A stretch of DNA of 35,549 nt from Reticulitermes lucifugus (GCA_026260175.1 JAKCWW010001124.1:1-35549), one strand, 5' to 3'; shown: positions 22,901-33,978, counted from the first letter of the stretch. Notes: a model not told the origin generated them from the sequence alone. Translations and numbers: made by a program.

Positions 22901-23859
22901 ATTACATCTTTGGTTCTTGGAATGTTATAATCTGGAGTTTGGTATTGTTACCCTTCTCGTTTAGGAGTTTGCTTCATGGGTTTAACTAAACCAGTGTCGC
23001 TCTTTGGACTCAGTTGCTTTTACAATGTTCGAGCAAGGAAGAACAACGTAAGCAAGCATTTAACACGGACATATAGTACAAAAAGGAACTTAGAGATACA
23101 AGCCATAGAGTAGTATTAAGGTAATTAAATTGGTTATGGATTGTTCATCCGGCTAGCATAAGGAAGATAAGAAATACACAGGTCTATATAGAGAATTCGG
23201 AAAAAAAACTCTTGAAAAATTTGTGTTTGTAAGACTAAGAAAAAAATGGGATTACAACATTAATATGAATCTCAGGGGGCTGGATTGCGAGGATGAGATG
23301 TGGGCGAATCTGGCTCAGGATCCTGCCCAATAAAGGCTGTTGTAAGCACCGTTGGGTTCTGCTACCACAGTTCTTACGAGCTACGAACAGTTTTCAAGAA
23401 CATGTTTTTTTATTTCGTAAAGACATCGCAGACATATTCTTCATACTTTCCATCATTTAAACATGACACATTAATGTATGCAATTACCTTCAGCTGTCAA
23501 TATGTTTATTCAGCATTCCGACAAATCTTGCTGATCTTTATGAGATCAGGTTCCGGCTAATATAAACTTGTTTACAGTAAGATACGGCATCTAAATTCTT
23601 TCTGCTCCTGTGCATATTCAAACAGTCTTCCGAAACTGCTGAGGTATTCAAAGCGAGCGCTCCGTGCGAACGTCATGCCGTGGTTTATGCATCAGACCCA
23701 GAGCGTGAAGGTCTCCCGTCGCAGACTTCCCGGCCCATATGATGTATGACAGGCAGGACATACATAACAAGGCTTGTGTGAAGATCACGCCGTCCGTCGG
23801 CACGTACTGTACATGTCTGTCCGCGTGTGACCTAGTAGCAACGACTAAACCGTTTGTCG

Positions 23860-23955
23860 GATTTTCATGAAATTCGGTACTGAAGCCCGTTATAAAAAGT
23901 TGTTGAGTAAGCACCAGTTTCGTGAAAATCGGCGTAGCATTAAAGTGTTTTCAGT
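23860..23955 (+). repeat. Fragment of the 'AAATTCGGTA ... GTGAAAATCGG' dispersed repeat
   Basis: ATGAAATTCGGTACTGAAGC, then GTTTCGTGAAAATCGGCG about 50 bp later, shows two copies of the 'AATTTCGTGAAAATCGG' word in one fragment. The same word occurs in the tandem array near 3.1 kb and the remnants near 29.2 and 32.9 kb. Confidence 0.4.
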
Positions 23956-24000
23956 CAGAACTACCGTGTCGTCTTTCACCAATGAAATGTACTATCAGAC

Positions 24001-24026
24001 TATTATTATTATTATTATTATTATTA
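24001..24026 (+). repeat. (TAT/ATT)n microsatellite
   Basis: Uninterrupted TAT repeat, about eight to nine units, between a 'CAATGAAATGTACTATCAGAC' type flank and the GGCCGAAACATGT cassette. Confidence 0.9.
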
Positions 24027-24085
24027 CAATGAAAAATAATACACAGACCGTTTTTCACGACTTTTTTATAATTAATCATCACATA

Positions 24086-24122
24086 TCAGAACATGTTTCG
24101 GCCTTAATAACGGCCATCCGCA
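24086..24122 (-). repeat. GGATGG...GGCCGAAACATGT cassette, minus strand
   Basis: On the minus strand CCTGCGGATGGCCGTTATTA is followed by AGGCCGAAACATGTTCTG. The GGCC words flanking TTAATAAC can pair, giving the stem position seen in other copies of the cassette. Confidence 0.6.
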
Positions 24123-25330
24123 GGTGTCACAACTAAAAAAACATCTTGAGGAAAAATACTAGTGTACACATATCACGTGGAGGATAAAATGAGAGCTCAT
24201 CTCTACTAACAAATTCAAATTATAAAGCCGAGTTTTCAAAACCATTCGTGTTATAAAGTATCTCTTTAACAGTTAATTTTTCAGAAATGTAAAGAGAAGC
24301 ACAAAAATCCATGCACGGAAACCGTTTCATGGAATATACTGTAAGAGAGTTCTACATGATAAATGGAGGATAAAACTTTTTATGGAATTTAAAAACATAA
24401 AGTATGCAGCTTATACGCAGGGCACTGGCCATGTGTTTAGCTATATATATTTTAGCAAAATATTTTATACAATTTTTGGCTACTTACAACACGAATCTTT
24501 TTGGAAACTAGGCATTTTAATTTTAATGTTGTTTTTAAAGATTTATACGTCATTTTATTTTCGACCTGATGTTTTACACTACTATGTGTCCTCAAGGTGT
24601 TTTTAACTTGTAGTACTTCACAGAGAACAGCGTGTACTTCCACTAGTAAAAATAATCGATTCTATCCAAGAACAAATCGTTGTTTTTTAAGAAAATTACG
24701 ACGAACAGACATTACTTTTTAAAAGCAGACAAATGTAATGTGTTTAGCCTGAAAGCAGGCGGTACATATATTAACTACTAGGCTACAACTTAAAGGGTTA
24801 ATGATGTGTTGCTGAATTGTCTAAAGCATGTTCGGTAGCGATTTCACGTCTGCCCATTTTCTACGTCGCGTGACTTATTTTCTGTGACAACCAACACGGC
24901 AGCGGTGCACATCTGACGTCTCAGAAATTACTTTAGTCTACAGATAAAGGAAGTCATCAGCTATTCAACCTGACGCGTATACGTAAAAGCATGCATTGCT
25001 TACTGAAACTCTGATACCAGGTTGAGGTTATCCGAGGTCGGACAGTGGCCTGCTGATGGTCACTGCTCCTGTATGCCGCTGCATACATAATATCATGTAG
25101 GCTGCCAAACGTTGTTCATGATTCGTTCTCAAGACGGTGTCCTTCGAAGGCCGTGGCTTCGACTGACTGCTCTTTTAAACGTGACATGTGCACGTTGCTT
25201 CCTCAGAAACCGAAAATAAATAATGGTCCATGAGTATTTACTACATTTATGGTCGTAGATGCAGGTTCTTGTGGGTGTTTTAGTGTGCATACTATCATAC
25301 CTATTACATAATTACACTATATTAATAAAA

Positions 25331-25575
25331 GGTAAAGTTTTCGGCGCCAACGGCATGAAGGCACATAGGGGGAATAGAGATATAGATCCACTCATTCTTA
25401 ACCTCAGCAGTAGGTGGAGGTGAGTGGTTAGCTTCACGTCTTGCCGCTTTACCCCTAGGAAATAATAGGAATAATAGGCTGGGTGCGCCCCACAGCCGGT
25501 AAGAAACTCTTGGAAAAGACAAAAATCTTCTACTCCTACCGGGATACGAGACCCGTACCGTCCAGCCGATTAAAA
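25331..25575 (-). repeat. SINE family A copy 3, minus strand, 5'-truncated
   Basis: The plus strand starts GGTAAAGTTTTCGGCGCCAA, followed by CATGAAGGCACATAGGGGGA, a TTCTTAACCTC segment, CCTAGGAAATAATAGG and TACCGGGATACGAGACCCG, ending at GTCCAGCCGAT. This is the same order as the other family A copies. The A-box portion is absent, as expected for a 5'-truncated retroposed copy. Confidence 0.7.
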
Positions 25576-25973
25576 AACAAGAAGTATTCGAGATGTGCTA
25601 ATAACATTTCCTTTTGTTCAATCCTTGAATTTGTTTAGAGAGGCTGAAAAAGCTATAGGCCTTAAAACAGATTTATACAATGTACTGAGCCTTTGTGTGT
25701 GTAACTTCCGCCATCATATTTTCAGTCTAGGTTACATTTTCAAGATATAACCACACAGTTTGCACGTCACCCTGTTTATAATTTTGAACACATCAAAATT
25801 ATTTCGGGCACAATTTGTAAATATTTATCAATTAATTTAATAAAAATTTCGCATTCTCAGGTCAAATGGTTCAGTACCTATTTCTATCAAATCGAAAGCT
25901 AAATACAGTACTTGCGCGGCGGCCATGTTGTTGCTGTACCATCAATAAACATTCTTCACTGACCTTCAACTAC

Positions 25974-26013
25974 TGAAGATGGTGACAGGTTCCTTCGAAA
26001 CGTCGGAAACCAC
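25974..26013 (+). repeat. GAAGATGG...CGAAACGTCGG cassette
   Basis: ACTGAAGATGGTGACAGGTT, then CCTTCGAAACGTCGGAAACC. It has the same word order as at 8.4 kb but ends in the CGTCGG variant. Confidence 0.6.
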
Positions 26014-26269
26014 TTATCCAGCAACGCAGCGTCACATCCCACAAGAGCGGAATTCTTTATTCTTAACCAAACTTGCATGATTTAAAAAAAACACAATATT
26101 TCAGGACGCCTCTTTATTGCCAGCCTCTTTCACCAAGAGTTGGTAGAAAGTTAACACTCGTAATTTTGAAAGATAGAACGGCATGTAGTGGGATGATATG
26201 CAATCTGCATTGAAGGTCTAGTGCCATTACTACAAAAGTAACTGTGGAAGTTTTTGAAAAAAATACGAG

Positions 26270-26303
26270 TTTCGGAGGCCGGCTCTCTTCCCGTCTTCAG
26301 GTA
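26270..26303 (-). repeat. GAAGACGG...CCGAAACTCG cassette, minus strand
   Basis: On the minus strand ACCTGAAGACGGGAAGAGAG is followed by CCGGCCTCCGAAACTCGT. It lies about 260 bp from the plus-strand copy at 25.97 kb, in opposite orientation, so the two could be termini or fragments of one element. Confidence 0.6.
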
Positions 26304-26778
26304 AAAGAAAGTTGACCCCCATAAAGTAGGTTCTATTCTTTCTACCTGAAATCACAGACAGATGCGAGTATAGCTTCCGAAACTTATTACCCAAACAGTG
26401 AAGAATAACCCTGCAGAATTCTCCTAAGACGGTATCTACGTGTTTGATTTAAAACGATTTCCAATTCTCAGTCTGCCCACAATATATCACGACGTGCTGG
26501 CAATGCAACGACCTTCCAACCAGCACTGCAGGTCTCGTGAAGGCCGAAGAACTTCCCTCCAATTTGTATGTGAGGAAATACGTGCTTGCTGAACATCATG
26601 TGGTTATGCATCCATTGTTTTTGGTACAGAGGTCATTTCTTGCTGCATACATGACTCGAAGAGCGTTCTAGCAGTATCCTGATTTCCAGTAAAAAGATCA
26701 GTTTAAATCCCTGCTTCAAAAACTGATTTTTCCAGTAATAATCCTTTGTTCTCAAAGAGTTAGCCTACGTACATACAT

Positions 26779-26812
26779 GTACACACACGCACGCACACGC
26801 ACACACACACAA
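26779..26812 (+). repeat. (CA)n microsatellite with CGCA interruptions
   Basis: ACACACACGCACGCACACGC followed by ACACACACACA. Confidence 0.85.
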
Positions 26813-27329
26813 ATGCATACATATTAAAAGCGGTACAAGGATAGTCATGTTAAAGTATCCAATTAGATCCGGTTGCATCCCAGTAATATCAACAGATATC
26901 GGGGTTAACTTGAAGTCCAGCACGTAACCCAGTGAGTGGCTTAGTCGTGTAGGCTGAAGGCTTTTACGACCTGGGGGGAGTCACTGTGGCTAAAGGCCTC
27001 CGTGGCTGTGGGGAGTGAGCCATATGTCATTTAATTCACCTGAAATTCGCCTTACAACAGAGGAAAGCCACTAGAAACTCACGCTCTGTCACCGGGAAGT
27101 CAGGTTTATTTCGTTCTGTCGACTTAGCCTCTTTGTTACCAGCAACCTTGCCAGGACTGCTGATTTCCACTCAATTTCGGCTAAGGCCTCATGCGATCTC
27201 TATCATGGGACAGGTGAGCTGTGTATCAAGCAGAACACCGTTTCTGATGGACAGACCACTTCTCCTATTAAGGAAATGATCTGGCTATTACAACCAGATA
27301 TTTTTCAAAGCACCTCTTCTTAAACACAA

Positions 27330-27615
27330 GCCGGGACAGCGTAGTCGGTACACGCGTAATGACTAGCTGGACAATCGAGGAATCGTGTTTATATTCGAGG
27401 CAACGACATTTTTTTCTTCTCTCAAAACCGTCCAGCCCAGCTTTGGAGTCCACCCAGTTTCTTATTCAGTGAGCACCAGGGGCTATTTCCCTGTGGCGTG
27501 AAGCTGACTGACACTCACCTCCATCTAGCATCGAATCTAAAAAAAAATATTGAGCTATATCTCCACGCCCACATACATCTTCATGCCGTGCACAGTGACA
27601 CCTTTACCTTTACCT
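27330..27615 (+). repeat. SINE family A copy 4, plus strand, nearly complete, with possible target-site duplications
   Basis: This is the best copy for polarity. The head GCCGGGACAGCGTAGTCGG contains an A-box-like core and a degenerate B-box lies near 27,386-27,398. The middle carries GTCCACCCAGTTTCTTATTC, GAGCACCAGGGGCTATTTCC and GACACTCACCTCCATCTAGC. The end is CATCTTCATGCCGTGCACAG and then CTTTACCTTTACC. Flanking 12-mers TTCTTAAACACA (27,317-27,328) and TTCTCAAATACA (27,617-27,628) differ at two positions and may be a diverged target-site duplication. Length is 286 bp. Short open frames at 27,498-27,927 overlap the repeat and are not genes. Confidence 0.7.
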
Positions 27616-28219
27616 GTTCTCAAATACAGCGAATATATTTTTATAAGACAACAAGTAAATTTACGAGTCTATATCGCCCATGTTGGGTCAGCCCGATTTC
27701 TGGAACACAGACATCTTCAGACCTATCGTCCGATAAGATGCAGTCGCCGTAAAACCTACAGATTTTATTCATTCCGAAAGCCTGTCGACAACATAAAAAG
27801 TGTCACGGTCAGGTGCTGGACTATCGCTTCTGTTTCTCTTTCAACCATCATTAGTGTTTCAGGTCTATTAACCCCGTACATTTTGTCTAGAAATGCTGAG
27901 TTTTATTTACCACATCCGGTTCAATGACCCTTTCACAAACAAAGGCGTGAATAAATCATTTTCACCTTTAAGTAAGGTACGATTCAGTAGAACCTTCAAT
28001 TATTTGATGAAAGGTATACATTGCATTCTTACGTGTCTCAAGCTAAGAATTACTCTAGGTATCTGTACGTGGTGGAACACGGAGTATTTGAATTTCGAAT
28101 AAACACATGCATACCGAGTGGAGGTTATAATTTTCAGGGCACTGCAATCTTTTAGCAATTTCTTTATAATCGGTAGTGGAGATGAGAATTCTGAGTACAA
28201 ACATCTGATGTGACCTCAA

Positions 28220-28239
28220 AAAACACACACACACACACT
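28220..28239 (+). repeat. Short (CA)n tract
   Basis: About nine CA units. Confidence 0.85.
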
Positions 28240-29119
28240 CTCACAGCAAACAGAGAATTTTTGACTGGTCTTTTATGTAACAACAGTACGAAGTAGCATG
28301 TGTTTATGCTGTTTACTTTACTGTATCAACTACAGGGTAAATATCAACAATATTCACATGGACGTTTTCCATTGTCACAAATAGTCATGTTCAACCGTTC
28401 TCAAAAATCTCTACAACTACAGGGTTATTGAAGTCGAATATAAAATAATCATGTATGCGAAATAGAAAGGAATAGAAAAAAAACAGTGGCAACACACGTT
28501 AAATACTGGCTCTGTATTTGCAGGTTTTGACTGCAGAAATTTATAAAAGTATCATCAATAAAGATTGGCCAGTGTGCCAGCCGAAATCATGCCAGTTAGG
28601 GATTTATTTTCAGTAATCAAGTCAATCACAGCATTCTCTCTGTAGTAACTGCTTAAAGATAGGTATCACCCTGAATTATATTTAAAGATTCGTTTCCTAC
28701 AGCACAGTAAACACACTGCGTCTCGGTTATGAAAACCAATATATTAGTGCTGTGTAGGGAAATAATAGCTCTTTGTCCTGACAGTCACACAAAACGCTTA
28801 AATGTCCCGTGTGGGCACAACGTAGAATATTTTTAAATGTGAAACCTGGCGGTGCATACAGTAACAATTAAGCTCTAAAGGGGTAACTATAATAATTCTT
28901 GAGGAGCAATGGTTCTTTCAGTTATTTAATAAATTCACTGTTGTTCACGGAGCTTGCAATTTCATTACCTATTTCATAAGAGCCTGCCACTGGATAATAC
29001 AATAAGACAGCTGAATCCAGCCTCTGTCACAACAGCCCTACTACTCTTCCATGTATATCCAGGCCTCAAAAGCGGTTTCTTCCTATCCTGTATTTCCTCA
29101 TATCGTGTTATATTACCAA

Positions 29120-29430
29120 TGGAGAAGTTCATATAGCTGGTGTTACGAAATTATAAATTATGAACATAGAACACACTTTTTTTCATGATGTTCATGCCGA
29201 ATTTCGTGAAAATCAGCCAATTATACCTAAATATTACAGAATGACATAAAATCGCACACAGGCATTAGCATGCCGTATACAAAACTTAGATTAAAATATT
29301 TAAAACTAACCTCACTATTATTAATAAAATACGATAACGACGTGTTTCCTCTCGCGTGACATTCATATCTATTTTTCGTATATTGTTTTACAAGAAACAT
29401 AGCAAACGGGCGAATTAAATTAAGCAAAAT
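29120..29430 (-). repeat. Probable transposon remnant containing a GAAATTCGGCATGAAC segment
   Basis: On the minus strand CTGATTTTCACGAAATTCGG and CATGAACATCATG belong to the same class as the segments at 23,867 (CATGAAATTCGGTACTGAAG), 3,100 (CCGAATTTCACCTAAATCGG) and 32,872 (CCAAGTTTAATGAAAATCGG). The upstream part (AACAATATACGAAAAATAG ... CACGCGAGAGGAAACACGTC) overlaps a 66-codon frame that I regard as non-genic. Ends are not defined. Confidence 0.4.
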
Positions 29431-29713
29431 AAGGTATTCATCTCAAGAAACAAAGACTGAGTAAGTGTGAAATAAGCTAAACAAGATACTGAAACACTTG
29501 GCTGTTAATCACATTACCTTAGCAGGAAACAGTGAAAACAACGCCTTGAAGGCGCTGCATAATATTGTGCGCGTAAACTGGAGCATTCCTGCACGCGTGG
29601 TACTTAAAGAAGGAAGAAATGAAGGACGTTACAAAGAAGAGAAAACAAGAAACAAATATGAAACATAGTAGGATACAAGAGGAACATAATTTGAATAGGG
29701 CTATACAAACAAC

Positions 29714-29738
29714 AATATATATATATATATATATATAA
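29714..29738 (+). repeat. (AT)n microsatellite
   Basis: About twelve AT units; the minus-strand frame crossing it (YIYIYIYI) is an artefact of the repeat. Confidence 0.9.
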
Positions 29739-30445
29739 CTCAATGTTTTGGTCTTATTTGTTATTTCTAATAAAGATAATTAAATAATTAACATAATTTC
29801 AGAGCGATGAATCAAACATATAATTTGAAGAGCTGCTCATCCTTCCAGGGTGTTAGATAACCATACGTTTGCTATGTAGGTGAGTGGGCCAAGCTACATC
29901 TTAAAGCGCACTATTAGATATGCAAATTCTGGCCGGCCACGCTGCCGGCATACTTTTATATCGTTAAAATTGCTTCCCTTTCCGAAGAATTTTTTAACGA
30001 AGCTACTTCACGAAGAGACTTTTGTGCCTTAGACAGGTACGCAAAATTTGCCCTTAAATTGTTACACGACCTAATCGTAGATGGAAAAATGATATAAAAA
30101 TGTATCTTGAGTAAAAATGGCATCAGGATACGGATTAGACTGAAGTAGCTCAGAGTAGGGCCCAATGGCAGATCCTTGTGACCACAATATTGAGCTCTCG
30201 GATAGCACAAAGCGCCAGAAATTTCTTCACGAAATGAACAATTATCAACTTCCCAAGGTGCACTCTGCTCCATAGACATATGCATATTTGGTGTTAATTT
30301 GTACACAGTAAGCTGCAACATGTGACCAGTGGTACGAGTAAAAGGGGCAGGTTAAATGTGAACATATGTCGACGAAACTTGTCCACAGCTAGGTATAAGG
30401 GGAAATGTCTGCAGAGTCTTAATACCTAGTCCTGTCTGATATGGT

Positions 30446-30652
30446 GAAGGTAAAATTAGCTAAGGGGATATGCACAGGCCATAAAGGCGTATGCAGGTAA
30501 ACCTCGACATAAGGTGAACGTGACCATCTTCACGTGCTGGCGAATTTGGGGACTGCCTCCACACCTAAAAGCCAAACAGCTGGGTTGAACTCAAAACCAG
30601 GACGTGGCTACCAGAAAAATCCTTGTCTCGACTACGAATCGAACCCTCTTTC
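30446..30652 (-). repeat. Probable SINE family A-like copy, minus strand
   Basis: The plus strand shows AAGGTAAAATTAGC at the left and a perfect B-box complement GAATCGAACC at 30,636-30,645 (GGTTCGATTC on the minus strand). Partial family features lie between (AAAGGCGTATGCAGGTAAAC, GACTGCCTCCACACC). It is more diverged than copies 1-4 and may belong to a subfamily. Confidence 0.5.
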
Positions 30653-31992
30653 TTAAACGTTACTGTATTTGGTGACATGTATGGAAATTTTTAATATTTA
30701 TAACGACTCTTTATTAAAAACATAAGTTATCTTGTTACTAAAAACTTTTTCATACATAAATTTTCTTCCATAAAGTAATAGGTTTCACTTGTATGCTACA
30801 TTCTTTGCCCATCACATTTTCCTGGTTTCTTTAAGGCTAGCAATATAGGTAAAAAATTAAAATCTGAAAATTCCTCGTTCTGTATTATCACTCAATCCCT
30901 TTATGATCTTATATTTTGACGTTTGTTATCCGTATACATTCACTGTCTGTACATCCCTCGGGTTTGTGACTTTGTGTAATTTCGTCATAAATGAGCTCTG
31001 TTTTGGGGTTGTTAACCTCACACCCGAACTGTTTGTTCAGTATATTTTAGGTGCCTTCCATTTGTAAAGCAGTCATCTCCATACGCCACTTGAGGATGCG
31101 CTGGAGCATGATGCTACGTCCCTTTGATGCTAATCATGTGACTCACACTACGCGAGAACGGTACACTTTCTCCTCATGTTTGTCTGAAAGACAATTCTTA
31201 TTCACTCACTCTAGAGGCTTAAAGTATTTGCAGCCTACACAAATACTGGTTTGAGAACACATCCGTGTGTAGTTTGGTGACGTTTCAGACCCCATTCTCA
31301 CGATTGCATCACACAAGAAATCCTGGGAAGGTACCGCGACGACCACTTTCCTTCAAACGTTCCAACCTGATACAACCCGAGGGCGATCACAGATGTCTTT
31401 ACTAAATACAAAATTAATCAGAGCCTTCTTGGCATAATTCTGTCGTTACGTAACAGATTTATTAGTACTTACGGACAGTACCACCAGGCGGCAGGGAGAA
31501 GGACCTATGTTCCAGTCGGCGTTAAGTTCTTGACCTTTGACGAAAATAAATTTCCATTCTTGATAGCTTGCTGAATATTCTGAATGAAATCGATAACTTT
31601 TAAGCGTATAATAGTGGAACAATGGAGGGGTATTTTGTAGAAACCCTAGCCAGAAATTAGAGTTGTTATACTGCTGCCAGACGAAGATAATTAAAATTAA
31701 TTATGTGATAAAAGCTGTACCGTAGGTGCACAATGACTAAGAAAGGCTCCTTCCATTTTTTCAATTTGAGATCATTTAGATGCACGCGGGAGGATTACAA
31801 AATACAGGACTATGTAGGAAGGAATCGAATGTAGTGCTAATGACGAAGTAATACATATTGCTGAAAATAATACATTGTCTGTCAATGTTTAGTTTGTATC
31901 TGAGGGCCAAATAACTCAACCAGTGTTGTAACAGTTGGTCAAGCGGCGACTGAAAGAATTTTATCTTTGTTTTTGTGTGATGAACTACATAG
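30653..31992. other. Non-coding, no feature supported
   Basis: Frames are short and lack motifs. GTTTGGTGACGTTTCAGACC near 31,272 is a weak match to the GAAACGTC cassette class. Nothing else is recognised. Confidence 0.45.
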
Positions 31993-32003
31993 CGACCATT
32001 ATT

Positions 32004-32118
32004 TTATCCCTATTTTCAATCTATACGGACAAACACAACAACCTTGTTGTGTTTGTCCGTATAGATTGAAAATAGTGGCATATACGCGCACAACGAGATG
32101 GGTAATCCAAAAAAAAAT
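32004..32118. mobile_element. Possible short retroposed unit: perfect 32 bp-armed hairpin plus A-run, bounded by an 11 bp direct repeat
   Basis: CGACCATTATT occurs at 31,993-32,003 and again at 32,119-32,129. The 115 bp between contain a perfect inverted repeat and end in CCAAAAAAAAAT. An A-run directly before the right copy of a flanking direct repeat is the pattern left by LINE-type target-primed insertion. No coding sequence fits; the 85-codon frame that crosses it is fortuitous. It could instead be a templated DNA-repair insertion. Confidence 0.35.
32010..32075. repeat. Perfect inverted repeat, 32 bp arms, 2 nt spacer
   Basis: The left arm (32,010-32,041) starts CTATTTTCAATCTATACGG and ends AACACAACAA. 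The right arm (32,044-32,075) is its exact reverse complement, with only CC between. Pairing stops at both outer ends. Such a long perfect palindrome with a tiny loop is rare because it is unstable on replication. Confidence 0.95.
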
Positions 32119-32663
32119 CGACCATTATTGTGTTCTAAGGCCAGTTAAAGGGAAAAAGAGGATAAGTAAAGTATTTCAAAAAAGTGGATTTTGTAGGTAC
32201 TATTTGCCCAAAGCCTCCCCCTAGATCGCAATGTCGTTTAGAGCAGCTGTAATTATGTCAAGATTAGCATTTTAGTAGCTGTATTTCCACAATTGTTCAA
32301 GCTATTCGGATAAGACATTTTTCAGCAGTTTATTTTTAACACTTTCCCGTTTCAATTTCAATTATATCTATAGTAGTACATTAATAATCAGCACGTACAA
32401 TTTTGTGAACCATTTCTCTGCATAATTTCCGACAAGTACAGATTCCAATTACTTTATTTTCTTCAGATGTTACCTCCAATTCTCGCATCGTCACCACTTG
32501 TAATTCTTTACACTTAAAGAATGTTTAATACGGATTTTACAGGTATGTTGATTGTCCATAACCACACACAATTTCACCCTTCCAGCTGCCAATAAAACCA
32601 AAGCTAAATATAAGCACGGATTTCGAGAGACCAAAATCTTATACTTCCACATCCTGAAAAGAA

Positions 32664-32688
32664 TTAAACAAACAAACAAACAAACAAA
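32664..32688 (+). repeat. (CAAA)n microsatellite
   Basis: Five to six CAAA units. Confidence 0.85.
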
Positions 32689-32864
32689 GAAGATAAATAT
32701 ACATATATAAAATAAAAATTGCACTATTTTTCAGCACTGTAACTGTAGACTCATACATTAACTTTACTTAGAATTCACGCAGAAGCTCAGGCAGCAGCTA
32801 TGTTGGTCCTATAGGAAGAATAAAATTAACATGAATGTAGGTTGAGCTGTCATTAGTAGCGCGA

Positions 32865-32955
32865 TGCTTATGCCAAGTTTAATGAAAATCGGTTCTCAGT
32901 CGCCAAATTGTTAGGGAGAGGGGGGACAGAAAATGGGACAGACGAACAAGATGAC
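32865..32955 (+). repeat. Fragment of the 'CCAAGTTTAATGAAAATCGG' dispersed repeat
   Basis: TGCCAAGTTTAATGAAAATC, GGTTCTCAGTCGCC and a downstream GGGACAGACGAACAAGATGA give the same order (an 'AAATCGG' word, then a GACAGACGA/GACGGACGGAC segment) as the end of the tandem array near 3.2 kb. Confidence 0.4.
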
Positions 32956-33930
32956 AACACATGACTATAATTTCCTTATAAAAATGTGAATGTTAATGTA
33001 CTGGCACAGTCTTATAGCATCATTTATGCAAAACGAAGCCAACTTAAATTTCCCGATGTATATTGTTGTGAAATACACAAATGGTAGACATGACGATCAT
33101 TGTGCATGAAGGACGTAATACGGGGAATTGAACTGTTTAACACGAGACACCTGCCACATTGTCACAAGTTACGCTACCCGCAAACGGTAATTAACTTTGT
33201 GCGAATAGAAAGTGCCACTTGGCCACATTCGCCTTGGGTGAAATGTTAAGACTCACATAACCTGACATGTCATAACATCCGCACTGGGAAAACTTCAGGT
33301 TCTTTGTGTGTCATAACTGTCATACGTCTATAGATAGTTACGTGCAATGTTTTGACAGTACGTTCAATAAAACTTCTAGCATGCTTTTTCTCATTTTCTT
33401 CCTCCCTGCCTCTGCTTCTACTTCTACTCTTTTCTTCTTCCTTATAGACAGCCAAACGAAAGGCACGCTTCTACAAACATCACATCTGTATGTAAGCCTA
33501 TGTGTGTCTCTCCGCCCTAATAAATCCGGAACAAAGTGATGGACTATTTATTATTCAGTTAACCAACAAATGCACAAACATAAACTACTTTATAGTTTTT
33601 ATTAGTATCGATGTGATGGACTTTCATAAAAGGTGGAATGAATGTCGTGTCATTCTACATGACTCCATACAAATAACTTAAAAATCCCCACCATTACTAC
33701 CACCGACATGGCGGTCTTACAAAAATCTTTATTAAGTATTAGCACCAGTTTGCCTTTCTACGGTTCAACAAAATATTCATCAGTCCTCTGGAATAGTATA
33801 ATATGACAATACGAGTGTAATTTTTATAGGAAGTAGAAAAATATTTATTTGTATTTCTGAACCGTGTCGTACGCATGTAAGACATAAATTAAATACGAGA
33901 ATTTTTAGGCTTTCGCAGCGGTGTGTTGGA

Positions 33931-33978
33931 GGTTTCCGTTCTTCTGAGATGTGACGCTGCGTCACAAGAACGGAAACC
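33931..33978. repeat. Nested hairpin: 13 bp outer stem and 7 bp inner stem
   Basis: GGTTTCCGTTCTT (33,931-33,943) pairs perfectly with AAGAACGGAAACC (33,966-33,978). Inside lies GTGACGC-T-GCGTCAC (33,951-33,965), itself a perfect 7 bp stem with a one-base loop, adjacent to the right outer arm. A 7 nt bulge (CTGAGAT) separates the left stems. Confidence 0.9.

Larger units (their letters stand above)
19926..25330. other. Non-coding stretch with scattered repeat fragments
   Basis: No gene is supported. The region contains a C-run (21,428-21,437), a pyrimidine-rich segment (22,080-22,260) that yields spurious Phe/Leu/Ser-rich frames, and the repeat fragments listed separately near 23.9-24.1 kb. 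Confidence 0.5.

Noticed and set aside
27550..27927. 125-codon plus-strand frame
   Set aside because: It starts inside SINE family A copy 4 and has no coherent motif beyond it.
29956..30321. 121-codon minus-strand frame whose last ~35 residues (LRANFAYLSKAQKSLREVAS...) faintly recall small proteins of large DNA transposon/virus-like elements
   Set aside because: The resemblance covers one short helix-like stretch, stops where such proteins should continue, and has no neighbouring capsid, polymerase or integrase-like frame. A chance match or a very decayed fragment is more likely.
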